DNA of 64,000 bases from Paratinospora sagittata. Lineage: Eukaryota > Streptophyta > Magnoliopsida > Ranunculales > Menispermaceae. Positions 34,074-44,630 of this stretch are shown piece by piece; position 1 is the stretch's first letter, and each line of letters opens with the position of its first letter. Where the stretch lies: NCBI GenBank assembly GCA_035771175.1, contig CM069610.1:26192501-26256500 (forward strand), written 5' to 3'. Under the pieces are notes generated by a model. That model made no database searches. It was not told the origin of the DNA and saw nothing but the letters and a program-made list of their open reading frames with translations. Made by a program: the position numbers and the translations under genes.

Positions 34074-34351
34074 AATTTTGCATATTTTCACCCATATTTT
34101 TAGTGTTTTTAGGCTATAAACCAAAAAAAAAAAAACTCTTTAGGTCACATTTTAGTGTTTTTAGGTCATTTTAGGCATTTTAGAAGTGCATTTTTAGGAA
34201 AAATATTTTTTATCACATTTTTTTTCTTAGGACTTGTTAGAAATTAGTTTGTTAATTTTAATTTTATATTTATTTTTTTATTTTTTGAGAGTTGAAAGTA
34301 ATTTCAAAGGATCTAAATATTATTTTTTTTCATAGAGCATTGGGCAATAAT
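34074..34351 (+). repeat. Athila-like LTR K, left part
   Basis: AT-rich sequence with TTTTTAGTGTTTTTAGG-type text, typical of Athila LTRs in + orientation. It ends at the ATAAT duplication (34347-34351) of S2 and resumes at 45772. Assignment rests on the join across S2 and on the PBS-like sequence near 46519. Confidence 0.4.
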
Positions 34352-36319
34352 TGTTGTTTCAATGTACCTCATGATGAATATTTTGATGATTACAAACTAC
34401 TATTTGTGAAACTAATCTCTATAGTGAGTGTTTCAGTCAAAGGATAGAATATTCAATATATTCAAGGTGAATCACTCCACTTCAAGATGAGCAATGAAGC
34501 TTTGATGAAGCCAAGGCCAATCAAGCAACTAAGCCACAAAATCTTCAAAATGAAAAGTATTGTTTACGTTGTATTTCTAAGCTTGTAGAATCTTACTCTT
34601 GATAGCTCAGCTTGATTTAATCTTTTCAAAATTGTTTTTAAAGTTTTCCCAAAGTTTCAAAATGTGTTGATCTTCATCAATTTTTTGTTTACTTGACTAA
34701 TCATTTGTTTACAAATGTTTTACAAAGTGTTTGAATGATTTTTATGTGTTTTGATTTGATCCAAAATGTCTTAAATTGATTTGATTCAATGGATCTTTCA
34801 AATGAAAGAGTTTTTAAAAGTTGTTAATTGAGTAGGACCCTCAGCGTTCATAAGGACGCTCATGCAAGTCGCTAATTCACTTAATTCTATTAGGAAAAGC
34901 GCTGCAGGATGCTCTTACAAGAGTAGGATGCTCAAGCTGAGCAAGAAATTTCTTGAACATTTCTGGGCAGCTTCTAAAGGACGCACATGCTCTAGTAGCG
35001 CTCTCATGAATTGACTGAGATCAATTTAATCTCTCGGTTCATTACCTGTAGGACGCTCATGCTAAAACAGGACTCTCACCAACATTCTTACCATTTTAAA
35101 AATGTATTGCGGTAGCGCCCTCATTTGATAGTAGGATGCTCATGAACCATGTCAGACGACTAACACTATTTTTCTAAAAATCTGAAAAAGCTGATTTTTC
35201 TTATCCATTTCCGTTTTCATGTAATTTCTTTTTTATCAGAATGTTTTCACAGAACTTTGACTACCATTTTCATGAAAGAACTTAGTCGTTTGATTTGAAT
35301 TACTGAACTTATCTCACAACGGCTCCAAGTTTCAAATTTTGGATTTCACGCTATGCTTCAAATATAAATGAACATTGAGCCTGCGATTCCAACATATAGA
35401 GAGAAGTTTTTGAATTGCACTTAACACTCTTTGAAAGTTAGTCCGTTTTCAAAAACTAGCATTTTTTAGATAAAAAGATTTGATTTACTGATCACATTTT
35501 TCAAAAGTTTTCATCTTTGGATATTTTGAGCTTAAAAGTATATCTTTTTGAAATCTTTCAAAGAGAAAGCATTTCCTTTACTCTTCTCAGTTGTTTTAAT
35601 CTTTAATCATTTGTTGAGTATTTGTCCTGAGTAAAGATTCATATTTGTGTTGTAATATTATAGAGATTCTCTTTGTAAAAAGAAATCTCACATTTCAAAG
35701 TCTTTTGTATTTGTAAGAGGCCATTTGGGCAGTTTATGTATCCTTAGTGTAAGGAGTTGATTCTCACCTGCAAGAGGAGTGTTTTATGTTAGCTCACACT
35801 CGTAAGTTGAGTAGGTTAGGTTGGCTCACACTCGCAAGTAGAGCATTTTAGGTTGACTCACACCCGTGAAGTTGATGTTGTAAGGGTTGTCTCACGCCCG
35901 TGAAGTTGAGAGGTTGTAATAGGTTTGTTTCTCACCTATGAAGACGATTCACTAGTGAAGTTTGAGAAATCCTAATTGGAGAAATTAGGTAGTGGACATA
36001 GGCGGGGCTGAACCACTATTAATCACTGTGTACTTAGTATTTCTTTTCTTGTTTTTGCATGGTTTAATTGCAAATATTTTTTTAAGTGCAAAACTTGCTT
36101 ACTAGTCCAATTTGTTGGCCCAGTATTATAGTCCAAGAGGGGGGTGAATTGGAGTTGGGGATTTTCGCGTTACTTTTCAGATAATATGATTAAACAGAAT
36201 AAAGTGCGTAGTAGGTAACAATTAAAATAAACAAATGCAGGAAAGATAATTGGACATAGAGATTTAGAGTACCCAATCACCACGATAAGGATTTTTCAAT
36301 ACACTATTGGCTAATCAAC

Positions 36320-36520
36320 TTACGGGCGTGACTAGAAGCCGTTTACACTAACCAACATAAGGGCTTAGTTAGAAAGCGACACACGCTAACCTACACAAGG
36401 GTTCGGTTAGAAAGCCACACACTAACCAACACAAGGGTTTGGTTAGAAAGCCACACTCTAGCCTACACAAGGGCTTGGCATAAAGCCATACTGTAACCGA
36501 CTTACGGGGTGGTTACGAAC
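36320..36520 (-). repeat. Minisatellite in LTR B
   Basis: About five copies of a 36-38 bp unit around CTAACC.ACACAAGGGTTTGGTTAGAAAGCCACA. It holds the same place near the LTR end as the arrays in S1 and S2, but with a different unit. Confidence 0.8.
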
Positions 36521-38201
36521 CGTACAATATATGGTAAAAATCTCAAGTTGACAAACACATCAACAATGCATCAAGATTATAAAAGATATAGAGAAGTGTT
36601 CTACAACAATCTGAACAATGTTAAGCTTACAATCTTGAATGAGTAAACATCACTATTCAAACCACAATGATTTAAATGATGCCATGTGTTGAAATAGTTT
36701 TTCTCAAATGCAATCGATTCAAATATATATGATATGAAACCAAGAATCGATTATGCACATGTAAGAAGATATTGATTCTAACAATGATACGTTTAAGGCA
36801 CAAGAATCAATATATAATGATGATCAAAACTTGATGATTCTAAAAGTGTAAATGATTAAGTTCAAAAATCAAACAAACCAAGTGTTGATCTATGAAATTG
36901 ATTCAATATAGTATAACTTTAACACATGAATCGATACCACAAGATATTTATAAAACCACTAAACAAGACACAATAATATGAAGATCAAAATAGGGTTTGA
37001 CAAACAATACTCAAAACAAAATCAATTTTCAAGATGTTAACATAAGCACAAAACTGATTTGCTCAAACAAAATCACAAGAATTGAGTTAGAGAAATTTTA
37101 CCCCACTTGGGTAAGGTTGAAGCTCGATGATTCTTCAAGTGTGATGTTGGATGAGAGATACGTTAAAAAATGATCAAGACACAACAAGATGTGTAGATAG
37201 CACTCAAAAACGTCTTGAACACTTGCTCAATGGAAACATACAAGTTTCACAAAGTTTTGAAAATTTTGAAAAACTTTTCGGAAGTATGAATCAATAGATC
37301 AAATGTATGTGAACTTTTGCTTTGAAAGAGGTTTAAAATTGCTCAAGAACTTGTTTTGGACTTGTAGAAATATTAGGATGAAAAACGAACAAGTTTTCTA
37401 AGTTTTGCAAAATTTGCTTAACAAATGAGCAAGTGTGGTATTTATAGAAAAATACCACACCGAGGCATAGGAACGCGTTCCTCAAGGAAGAAGAGTGTTT
37501 CTGCTTTGAGATCTAAAACATCTCAGATTTTCCTCCAATCAAGGAACTCGTTCCTTAATGTGTCCGTTGGACATAGGAGCAAGGTCCTTCATCAAGAACC
37601 ACTGACTCTTTAAACTTTCCTATTTTGCCCTTGACAACAGGAGGGCGTTCCTACTTGAAAGAGCACGTTCCTTTTTTCCTGATCAGAAAATTTTGACTCT
37701 CAGAAAAAACCACAGGAGCGCATTCCTTAAACTCTGATAAAAAATTATGAGTCTCGAGAAAACTACTAGGAGCCCATTCCTTAGGAGAGGAACGTGTTCC
37801 TTCACTTTGAAGTGAAAGAAACTCGATTTACTGATCATAATGAGTTTAGGACATTGTCAAATACATATACTAACTTTAAAAATAACTTTTGACAAGATCA
37901 AATTATAATTGACAAGGTTAAATATGTGTAAATCAATCGACAAAGCCTTTGATTAAAACATACAAAATAATACACGTAAAATGATGAAATCATGCAAAGT
38001 TGGTAAATTTAATGCATCTTAATCACTAATAAAAATATGCATGATAAACCATTTTAACTATGTGATTGCATGCTTATCAAACTAATGTGTGTGCATGCAT
38101 GATCAATAATATAATAGTGTATATGCATGAGTATGATAAATAATATGCATGATTTTCGAAAAGATGCAAATTATATTGTGGTTAGAACATGTAAATGTTA
38201 C

Positions 38202-38684
38202 TGTCACACCCCAGTACACAGCACACCGCAGTGTCTAGTACCCCCGGGATGTGATGGGTACCTCATACCGAGCGTACCCCAGCCATTACGATCCATAATA
38301 TTGTTATACCTCAATACACAGCCCGCACACAGCGTCTAGTATCCCCGAGGTTTTTTGTCCACAAAGGGGGCCTCCCCCCAAGTCGAACTCGCAACCTCCC
38401 CTTAAGGAGTTAGAATCCGCACTTGGAGTAGCCACTGAACCATTGGCTCAATGGTTACTCCAAGTGCGGATTCTAACTCCTTAAGGGGAGGTTGCGAGTT
38501 CGACTTGGGGGGAGACCCCCTTTGTGGACAAAAAACCTCGGGGATACTAGACGTTGTGTGCGGGCTGTGTATTGAGGTATAACAATATTATGGATCGTAA
38601 TGGTTGGGGTACGCTCGGTATGAGGTACCCATCACATCCCGGGGGTACTAGACACTGTGGTGTGCTGTGTACTGGGGTGTGACA
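38202..38684. repeat. Near-perfect 483-bp palindrome at the 5' terminus of D
   Basis: Arms 38202-38446 and 38449-38684 are inverted copies with very few differences; the left arm has about 8 extra bases near the centre (GCCACTGA). Each arm begins TGTCACACCCC at its outer end. Within each arm a unit of about 40 bp is repeated: CAGTACACAGCAC..GTGTCTAGTACCCCC and CAATACACAGCCC..GCGTCTAGTATCCCC. Read rightward, the right arm has tRNA-like box A (TGGCTCAATGG) and box B (GCGAGTTCGACTT) sequences about 45 bases apart, as in plant SINEs. The N module at 26576-26766 is the relative of one arm. Confidence 0.9.
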
Positions 38685-40799
38685 AAGAGGCAGAACCTGA
38701 ATAACTTCGGTGGCAATGGTAATAATTGGAACAGAAACAAGTTCAACAATGGGAACCAGTGGAACAGGGGGCAGAATCACAACAACGGATCAGGATGGTA
38801 TAGGCATAATGGTGGACAACAAACGCAGCAAAACAATATTCGTGCACCCCAACAAAATAAAAATCAAGTAGTAGATACGAGACTTTGCTTCAAATGCAAC
38901 CGGCCGGGTCATTTGGCACAAAACTGCACTATGCAAGGAGTTCGACAAAATTTTCGTCTGGGCAACTGGCAGAACAACAACAATGGGCAAGGACGAAATC
39001 AAGCCAATCGTCCAAGTTATAATCAGAACCAAATCCAAAACCAAAATCAAGGCAGAGTCTTTGCAATGACAGAAGGAAATCCTGAATTAGAAGATGGTGC
39101 AAACGAAGTAGTGGAAGGTATTTTCATTTTATTTCATGTTACAGTTAAAATCTTGTTTGATTCTGGAGCATCAAGGTCTTTTATTTCTGAAAACTTAGCC
39201 AGGAAACTACAACTTTCCACTGTACCTTTATCTGTCGTTATGAAGATTTCAACACCAGTAGGAGTAAACGTCCCAACAACTGAAAAATGTAGTTGTGACC
39301 TTAGAATTAATGATAAGCTGATTTCAGCTGAATTGATACTCTTACCCATTAATGATTATGATGTAATCTTGGGTATGGATTGGTTATCTGAGTACCAAGC
39401 CCAAATCGATTGCCTTCGAAAGAATATTACTTTGCGGTTACCTTCGGGAGAGTTGTTGAAAATCTATGGGGATCGAAACAAAATCCCGAGGAATATCATG
39501 TCCGCACTTCTCGAATCTGTGAATCAAAAAGAGAAATTCAAAACCCTAACAGAAGCCGAGCCTCTAAAGACCTTGAGGAATTTAGAAGAGCACTTGGTGG
39601 TTAGAGACTTCCCCGAAGTGTTTCCGGAAGAATTACCAAGATTACCTCCCAAGCGGGAAGTAGAGACCAAGATAGAACTGTACCCTGGAACATACCCCAT
39701 AGCCATGTCACCCTATAGAATGGCCCCTGGCGAACTAATAGAACTAAAAACTCAGCTTGATGATCTTAGTGCGAAGGAATTCATCCAGCCGAGTGAATCA
39801 CCCTGGGGAGCACCAGTATTGTTTGTCAAAAAGAAAGATGGGTCGATGAGACTGTGCATTGACTACAGAAAATTAAATCAAGTCACAATCAAGAACAAGT
39901 ACCCCCTTCCCAGAATAGATGATTTGTTCGATCAACTGAAGGGAGCAACTTGTTTTTCCAAGATCGACCTAAGGTCCGGTTATCACCAACTTAGAATCAA
40001 AGAGTCAGACATACCGAAGACAGCATTCAGAACTAGGAATGGACACTTTGAATTCAGAGTCATGTCATTTGGACTCACTAATGCACCAGCAGCATTTATG
40101 GATCTAATGAATAGGACGTTTAGGCCTCATCTAGGCAAATTTGGGGTGGTATTTGTTGATGATATTTTGGTTTATTCAAAGACCAATGAGGAACATCAGG
40201 AACACCTTACAGTAGTTTTGGAAACATTGAGGCGAAATCAATTGTATGCCAAATTTGAAAAATGTGAATTTTGGATGAAGTCAGTCAAATTTTTGGGCCA
40301 TGTAGTGTCATCAGACGGGATATCCGTAGATCCAACAAAAGTTGAAGCAGTAGCGAACTGGGAAAAGCCAAAGTCAGTGACAGAAATTAGAAGCTTTTTG
40401 GGACTAGCTGGTTACTATAGAAGATTTATTCTAAATTTTTCGAGACTAGCTGAGCCTATGACAAAGCTAACAAGGAAGGATGCCAAATTTAGTTGGGATG
40501 AGAAATGTGAGAATTCCTTTCAAGAGTTGAAGAGACGATTGACTACAGCCCCAATATTGATCACTCATGCAAGCGGAGTCGGTTATGTTATTTACGCTGA
40601 TGCTTCTAAGAATGGTCTTGGCGCTGTTCTAATGCAGGAAGGTAAAGTGGTTGCTTATGCTTCTAGGCAACTGAAGACTCATGAACAGAATTACCCGACT
40701 CATGATTTAGAATTGGCTACTATCGTATTCTCCTTGAAGATATGGAGACACTATCTTTATGGAGAGAAATTTGATCTATACTCTGATCATAAGAGCTAG
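38685..40799 (+). CDS. D gag C-terminus, protease, RT and partial RNase H
   Basis: The open frame (710 codons counted from an ATG at 38667 inside the palindrome) has true gag/pol text only after 38685, entering gag in an Asn/Gly/Gln-rich region. Domains, numbered from that ATG: CCHC zinc knuckle C74-C77-H82-C87; aspartic protease DSGAS at 165-169; GMDWL at 236-240; RT from about 380, with [31 protein letters not shown], and the catalytic box VFVDDILVY with D498 and D499; RNase H from about 640 ([15 protein letters not shown]). It ends at an in-frame TAG (40797-40799) in the SDHKS.KY motif. Gag lacks its N-terminal part, so it cannot make a normal capsid. Apart from that, the RT looks intact. 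Type Tekay/Del-like. Confidence 0.9.
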   Translation, partial: KRQNLNNFGGNGNNWNRNKFNNGNQWNRGQNHNNGSGWYRHNGGQQTQQNNIRAPQQNKNQVVDTRLCFKCNRPGHLAQNCTMQGVRQNFRLGNWQNNNNGQGRNQANRPSYNQNQIQNQNQGRVFAMTEGNPELEDGANEVVEGIFILFHVTVKILFDSGASRSFISENLARKLQLSTVPLSVVMKISTPVGVNVPTTEKCSCDLRINDKLISAELILLPINDYDVILGMDWLSEYQAQIDCLRKNITLRLPSGELLKIYGDRNKIPRNIMSALLESVNQKEKFKTLTEAEPLKTLRNLEEHLVVRDFPEVFPEELPRLPPKREVETKIELYPGTYPIAMSPYRMAPGELIELKTQLDDLSAKEFIQPSESPWGAPVLFVKKKDGSMRLCIDYRKLNQVTIKNKYPLPRIDDLFDQLKGATCFSKIDLRSGYHQLRIKESDIPKTAFRTRNGHFEFRVMSFGLTNAPAAFMDLMNRTFRPHLGKFGVVFVDDILVYSKTNEEHQEHLTVVLETLRRNQLYAKFEKCEFWMKSVKFLGHVVSSDGISVDPTKVEAVANWEKPKSVTEIRSFLGLAGYYRRFILNFSRLAEPMTKLTRKDAKFSWDEKCENSFQELKRRLTTAPILITHASGVGYVIYADASKNGLGAVLMQEGKVVAYASRQLKTHEQNYPTHDLELATIVFSLKIWRHYLYGEKFDLYSDHKS

Positions 40800-41765
40800 A
40801 AGTACATCTATACACAAAAGGAATTAAATTTGAGGCAAAAGATATGGATGGAATTGCTGAATGATTATGATTTTTAGCTGCATTATCACCCAAGGAAGGC
40901 CAACGTCGTCGCAGATGCTTTAAGTCGAAAATCATACAAGAACGATGTAGAAAAAGCCCAGATGTACCAATTGATTGAAGATTATAATTTGGGCGTACAA
41001 AAAGGTGAAAATCATATTTTCTTATATAATATGAGCTGCAAGCCAGATCTACTACATCAAATTAAGGAAGGTCAAGCTCAGGATAGAAAATTGATAAAAT
41101 GGGTGGCAGGTGCAAGAGCCAATAATGGAAATACAAATTTTAAGATCGATTCAGAGGGATTATTAAGGTTCAGAGATCGAATTTGTGTACCCAGAATGGA
41201 GGAAATTAAAAAGCTCTTATTTGATGAGGCACATCAAACTAAATATACTTTACATCCTGATGAAGATAAGATGTACCAAAATTTGAAGAAAAACTACTGG
41301 TGGAAAGGTATGAAGAGAGATGTGGCCAAATATGTGTCTAAATGCCTTACATGTCAGCAAGTTAAGGCCGAACATAAAAGACCGTCTGGATTGTTACAAC
41401 CTTTAAAAATCCCTGAATGGAAATGGGATGACATAGCAATGGATTTCGTCGGAGCTCTTCCTAGAAATCAAAAAGGTGAGGATAAGGTTTGGGTAATTGT
41501 GGATCGACTTACTAAAGTGGCACACTTCTTACCTATTAAATCCACAGATCCGATTAGTAAACTGGGCGAGTTGTATGTAAAAGAGATTGTGAAGCTACAC
41601 GGAGTACCCAAATCGATAGTGTCAGATAGAGATTCCTTATTCACATCTCAGTTCTGGCAAAGCTTACAGCGGGAATTGGGAACTAAATTAACCATGAGCA
41701 CCGCCAATCATCCTCAGACAGATGGTCAATCCGAAAGGGTTATTCAGACTTGGAAGACATGTTGA
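40800..41765 (+). pseudogene. D RNase H end and integrase, with stops and a frameshift
   Basis: After the TAG at 40797 the same frame continues KYIYTQKELN, meets a second TAG at 40876-40878 (before LHYHP), then runs ADALSRK into integrase. The frame 40962-41765 has the zinc-binding domain ([16 protein letters not shown], then [16 protein letters not shown]) and the catalytic core: first Asp in [12 protein letters not shown], second in IVSDRDSLF, Glu in [13 protein letters not shown] single-base frame change near 41750-41765 separates it from the C-terminal part. The damage is light, consistent with a fairly recent copy. Confidence 0.85.
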
Positions 41766-42487
41766 GAGCTTGTGTACTAGATTTCAAGGGAAATTGGAGT
41801 AAATACTTACACCTAGCAGAGTTTTCTTATAACAATAGTTACCAGGCAAGCATACAAATGGCTCCGTATGAAGCTCTATATGGACGACCATGTAGGTCAC
41901 CACTGTGTTGGGCCGATTGGGAAGATAAGGTACTTACAGGACCTGATATGATAATGGAAATGAACGAAAAGGTGAAGTTGATCCAGAAAAGGTTAGTTAC
42001 AGCACAGAGTAGGCAGAAGAGCTACGCAGATAAGAGGCGCCGACCTTTAGAGTTCCAAAAAGGTGATAAGGTATTTCTGAGAATAAGCCCTCAAAAAGGC
42101 ATCATGAGGTTTGGTAAGAAAGGGAAATTATCGCCGCAATTCATCGGCCCGTTCAAGATCAGTGATCGAATTGGTGAGAATGCTTACAAACTAGACTTAC
42201 CAACTAGTTTATCCGCCATCCACAATGTGTTCCATGTGTCGATGTTGCGAAAATATGAACCAGACCCCTCCCACACCATCGATTGGAAAGAAGTAAAAGT
42301 ACAAGTTGATGCCACCTATGAAGAAGGACCTTTAAAGATCCTAGATTGGAAAGCTCATTGTTTGAGAAACATAGACATTCCATTAGTTAAAGTGTTGTGG
42401 AAGCATCATGGAGTTGAAGAAGCCACTTGGGAACCTGAAAGTGAAATGAAGACCAAATATGCCGACTTATTCCAAAGAACGCTCTAG
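41750..42487 (+). pseudogene. D integrase C-terminus with chromodomain-like end
   Basis: The frame continues the integrase core ([39 protein letters not shown]) through the GPF-type C-terminal domain (FIGPFKISDRIGENAYKLDLP, VFHVSMLRKYEPD). It ends with a chromodomain-like segment (VLWKHHGVEEATWEPESEM) that defines chromoviruses. It overlaps the preceding frame by 16 bases because of the frameshift. The stop is followed by a short spacer with TTTCGGGACGAAATTTCTTTT, typical of Tekay/Del. Confidence 0.85.
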
Positions 42488-42577
42488 GTTTCGAGATACA
42501 ACTGGTCAACAGTGGAAAAAGTTGAACATCATCAAATAAGTAAGCTTAAACTTTAATTTCGGGACGAAATTTCTTTT

Positions 42578-42590
42578 AAGGCGAGAAGAA
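42578..42590 (+). other. Polypurine tract of D
   Basis: TAAGGCGAGAAGAA lies directly before the LTR start, at the place where plus-strand synthesis begins in this family. Confidence 0.7.
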
Positions 42591-42695
42591 TATAACCCCC
42601 CTGAAGAAAAAATAAATAAATAAATAAATAAAAAATAAACGCCTGAAATCTTTCACCTTCTTCGCCGCCTACGACGGCATCGCATTGCTATCTTG

Positions 42696-43020
42696 CAATC
42701 GCGCCAATCTCGCTGCAATCTCGCTCTTCAACCCGCAACCTCACCCTCTCCACTGAAATCTCGCACTGCGATCCTGCAAAATTGCCTCTCTTTCAAAACC
42801 CAATCGCGCCAATCTCGCTGCAATCTCGCTCTTCAACCCGCAACCTCACCCTCTTCGCTGAAATCTCGCACTGCGATCCTGCAAAATCGCCTCTCTTTCA
42901 AAACCCAATCGCGCCAATCTCGCTGCAATCTCGCTCTTCAATCCGCAACCTCACCCTCTCCGCTGAAATCTCGCACTGCGATCCTGCAAAATCGCATCTC
43001 TCGTTCAAAACCCAATCGCA
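42696..43020 (+). repeat. 105-bp tandem repeat in the D LTR
   Basis: Units start CAATCGCGCCAATCTCGCTGC at 42696, 42801 and 42906, with a decayed fourth at 43013. Since 105 is a multiple of three, all + frames read as 35-residue protein repeats (QSRQSRCNLALQPATSPS in one frame) in a frame open from 42693 to 43064. I treat the frame as a by-product of the repeat. Confidence 0.85.
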
Positions 43021-44270
43021 CCTCTTTTGCTGAAACCTCGCCCTCTACGGCTGCAAATCTCTGATCTCTCGCTGAAATCCCGCTGCAATCTTGCCTCTCT
43101 CTCTCGAAACCACTCGCACAAAACCCAACCCTCTCTTTCAAAACCCAAATCGCAACTCATCTAAAACCTCAAAACTCAATCGCTCTCGCCTCCCTCTTTC
43201 TCTCGAAACCCTCTCGCTTCTCTCTTCTTTCTCCACTCTCTTCTTTGTCTCTCTTATCTCACGAACCGGTGACTGAAGCACGCGAGCAAGAATCTGCAAT
43301 AGTAGCCACGGTGAGCAACTTCTCCTCTTCCTTTCTTTTTCTCTTTTCTCTTTCTTTCTTCCACTCCGGCAGTTTCGCCTCCACTTCCACAACCACCGGC
43401 GCCACCACCACCGCTAGTAACGTCGCTTTGAGCTCCGCCATCTCCCTCTACTCCCTGATCTCGCCGCTCTCACTCTCTTCTCTCCTCCGCCATTCCCCTG
43501 ATCTCGCCCCCTCACTCTCTTCTTCTCTTCTTCTCCTTTTCCTCATTCCCTTTTTTTCTCTCTCCCCTGTTTTCTTCCTTCCGCCATTCAATCTCCAACT
43601 CAAGCGTTAATTATTATTATTTTTCTTTTCTTCTAAGCAACCAAGATGTTATATAATCTATTTATACATATCATACATACAATACCACATATAATATATT
43701 AGATTATAGTATATCATATTTTACATTTTTACTATCTAGATCATCATATTATATGTATAATATTAGCTAAGTTACCATAATATTAGCTAATATTATAAGT
43801 TATCATCATATTATATGTATCATCATATTTATTAGCTAAGTTATATTATATGTATAATGTGACCACCACCATACAACATAGACATGTATGTACATTATAT
43901 TAATATAATATAATACAAAACAAGTGATTAACGTGTGATTTATGCGTGGATAGGTTGATCACGTCCAACGTCGACGAATCTCAACACTTTTGGAATTTAG
44001 CGATTCAGGTGGGGATGATCCTAGGCCTTCATAATATTTTATTTTGATATATAGATAGGAATGTTAAATTAATTAGGTTTATAATATCATTATATTGCTT
44101 ATGCATGCCTATTGTACGTGATGTTATTTATACCATGCTGTGATTAATAGCTATGATGATATGTGTGTCAACATGACTTATGGTTTTGATTAGATGATAA
44201 TTGGATGCATGAAATTCATATGATATTTGAGACTCATTTATAAATTATAATGCCTGATAATGAAACGAAT

Positions 44271-44630
44271 GACTTGGAATATTGGCATAGTAAGGTTCAT
44301 GTGTTAATGCTATTATATTTGACATTGTGACATGATACTATGTGTAGTGGAATTTGAATATGGTTTGTGAATACAATTAATAGCATGATTAGGTTGTATT
44401 TATGGTGTGACATCACTAAAGAACACAATTAAGATAAGAATTACACATATGACTTGGAATATTGGCATAGTAAGGTTCATGTGTTAATACTATTGTATTT
44501 GACATTGTGACATGATACTATGTGTAGTGGAATTTGAATATGGTTTGTGAATACAATTAATAGCATGATTAGGTTGTATTTATGGTGTGACATCACTAAA
44601 GAACACAATTAAGATAAAAATTACACATAT
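44271..44630 (+). repeat. 180-bp direct duplication in the D LTR
   Basis: GACTTGGAATATTGGCATAG begins both copies, at 44271 and 44451. The copies are nearly identical through AACACAATTAAGATAA. Confidence 0.85.

Noticed and set aside
38440..38510. A tRNA gene in the centre of the palindrome
   Set aside because: Box A- and box B-like words are present, but I cannot fold an acceptor stem and cloverleaf from the sequence; a SINE-like relic is more likely.
38202..38684. Palindrome as an independent MITE inserted into D's 5' LTR
   Set aside because: No 5' LTR sequence remains on either side, and the GTTAC duplication brackets palindrome plus D as one unit. The alternative is kept open in the findings.
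43091..43610. ORFs on both strands in the D LTR (up to 121 codons)
   Set aside because: Composition-driven open frames in a CT-rich segment of the LTR, with no domain and competing frames on both strands.
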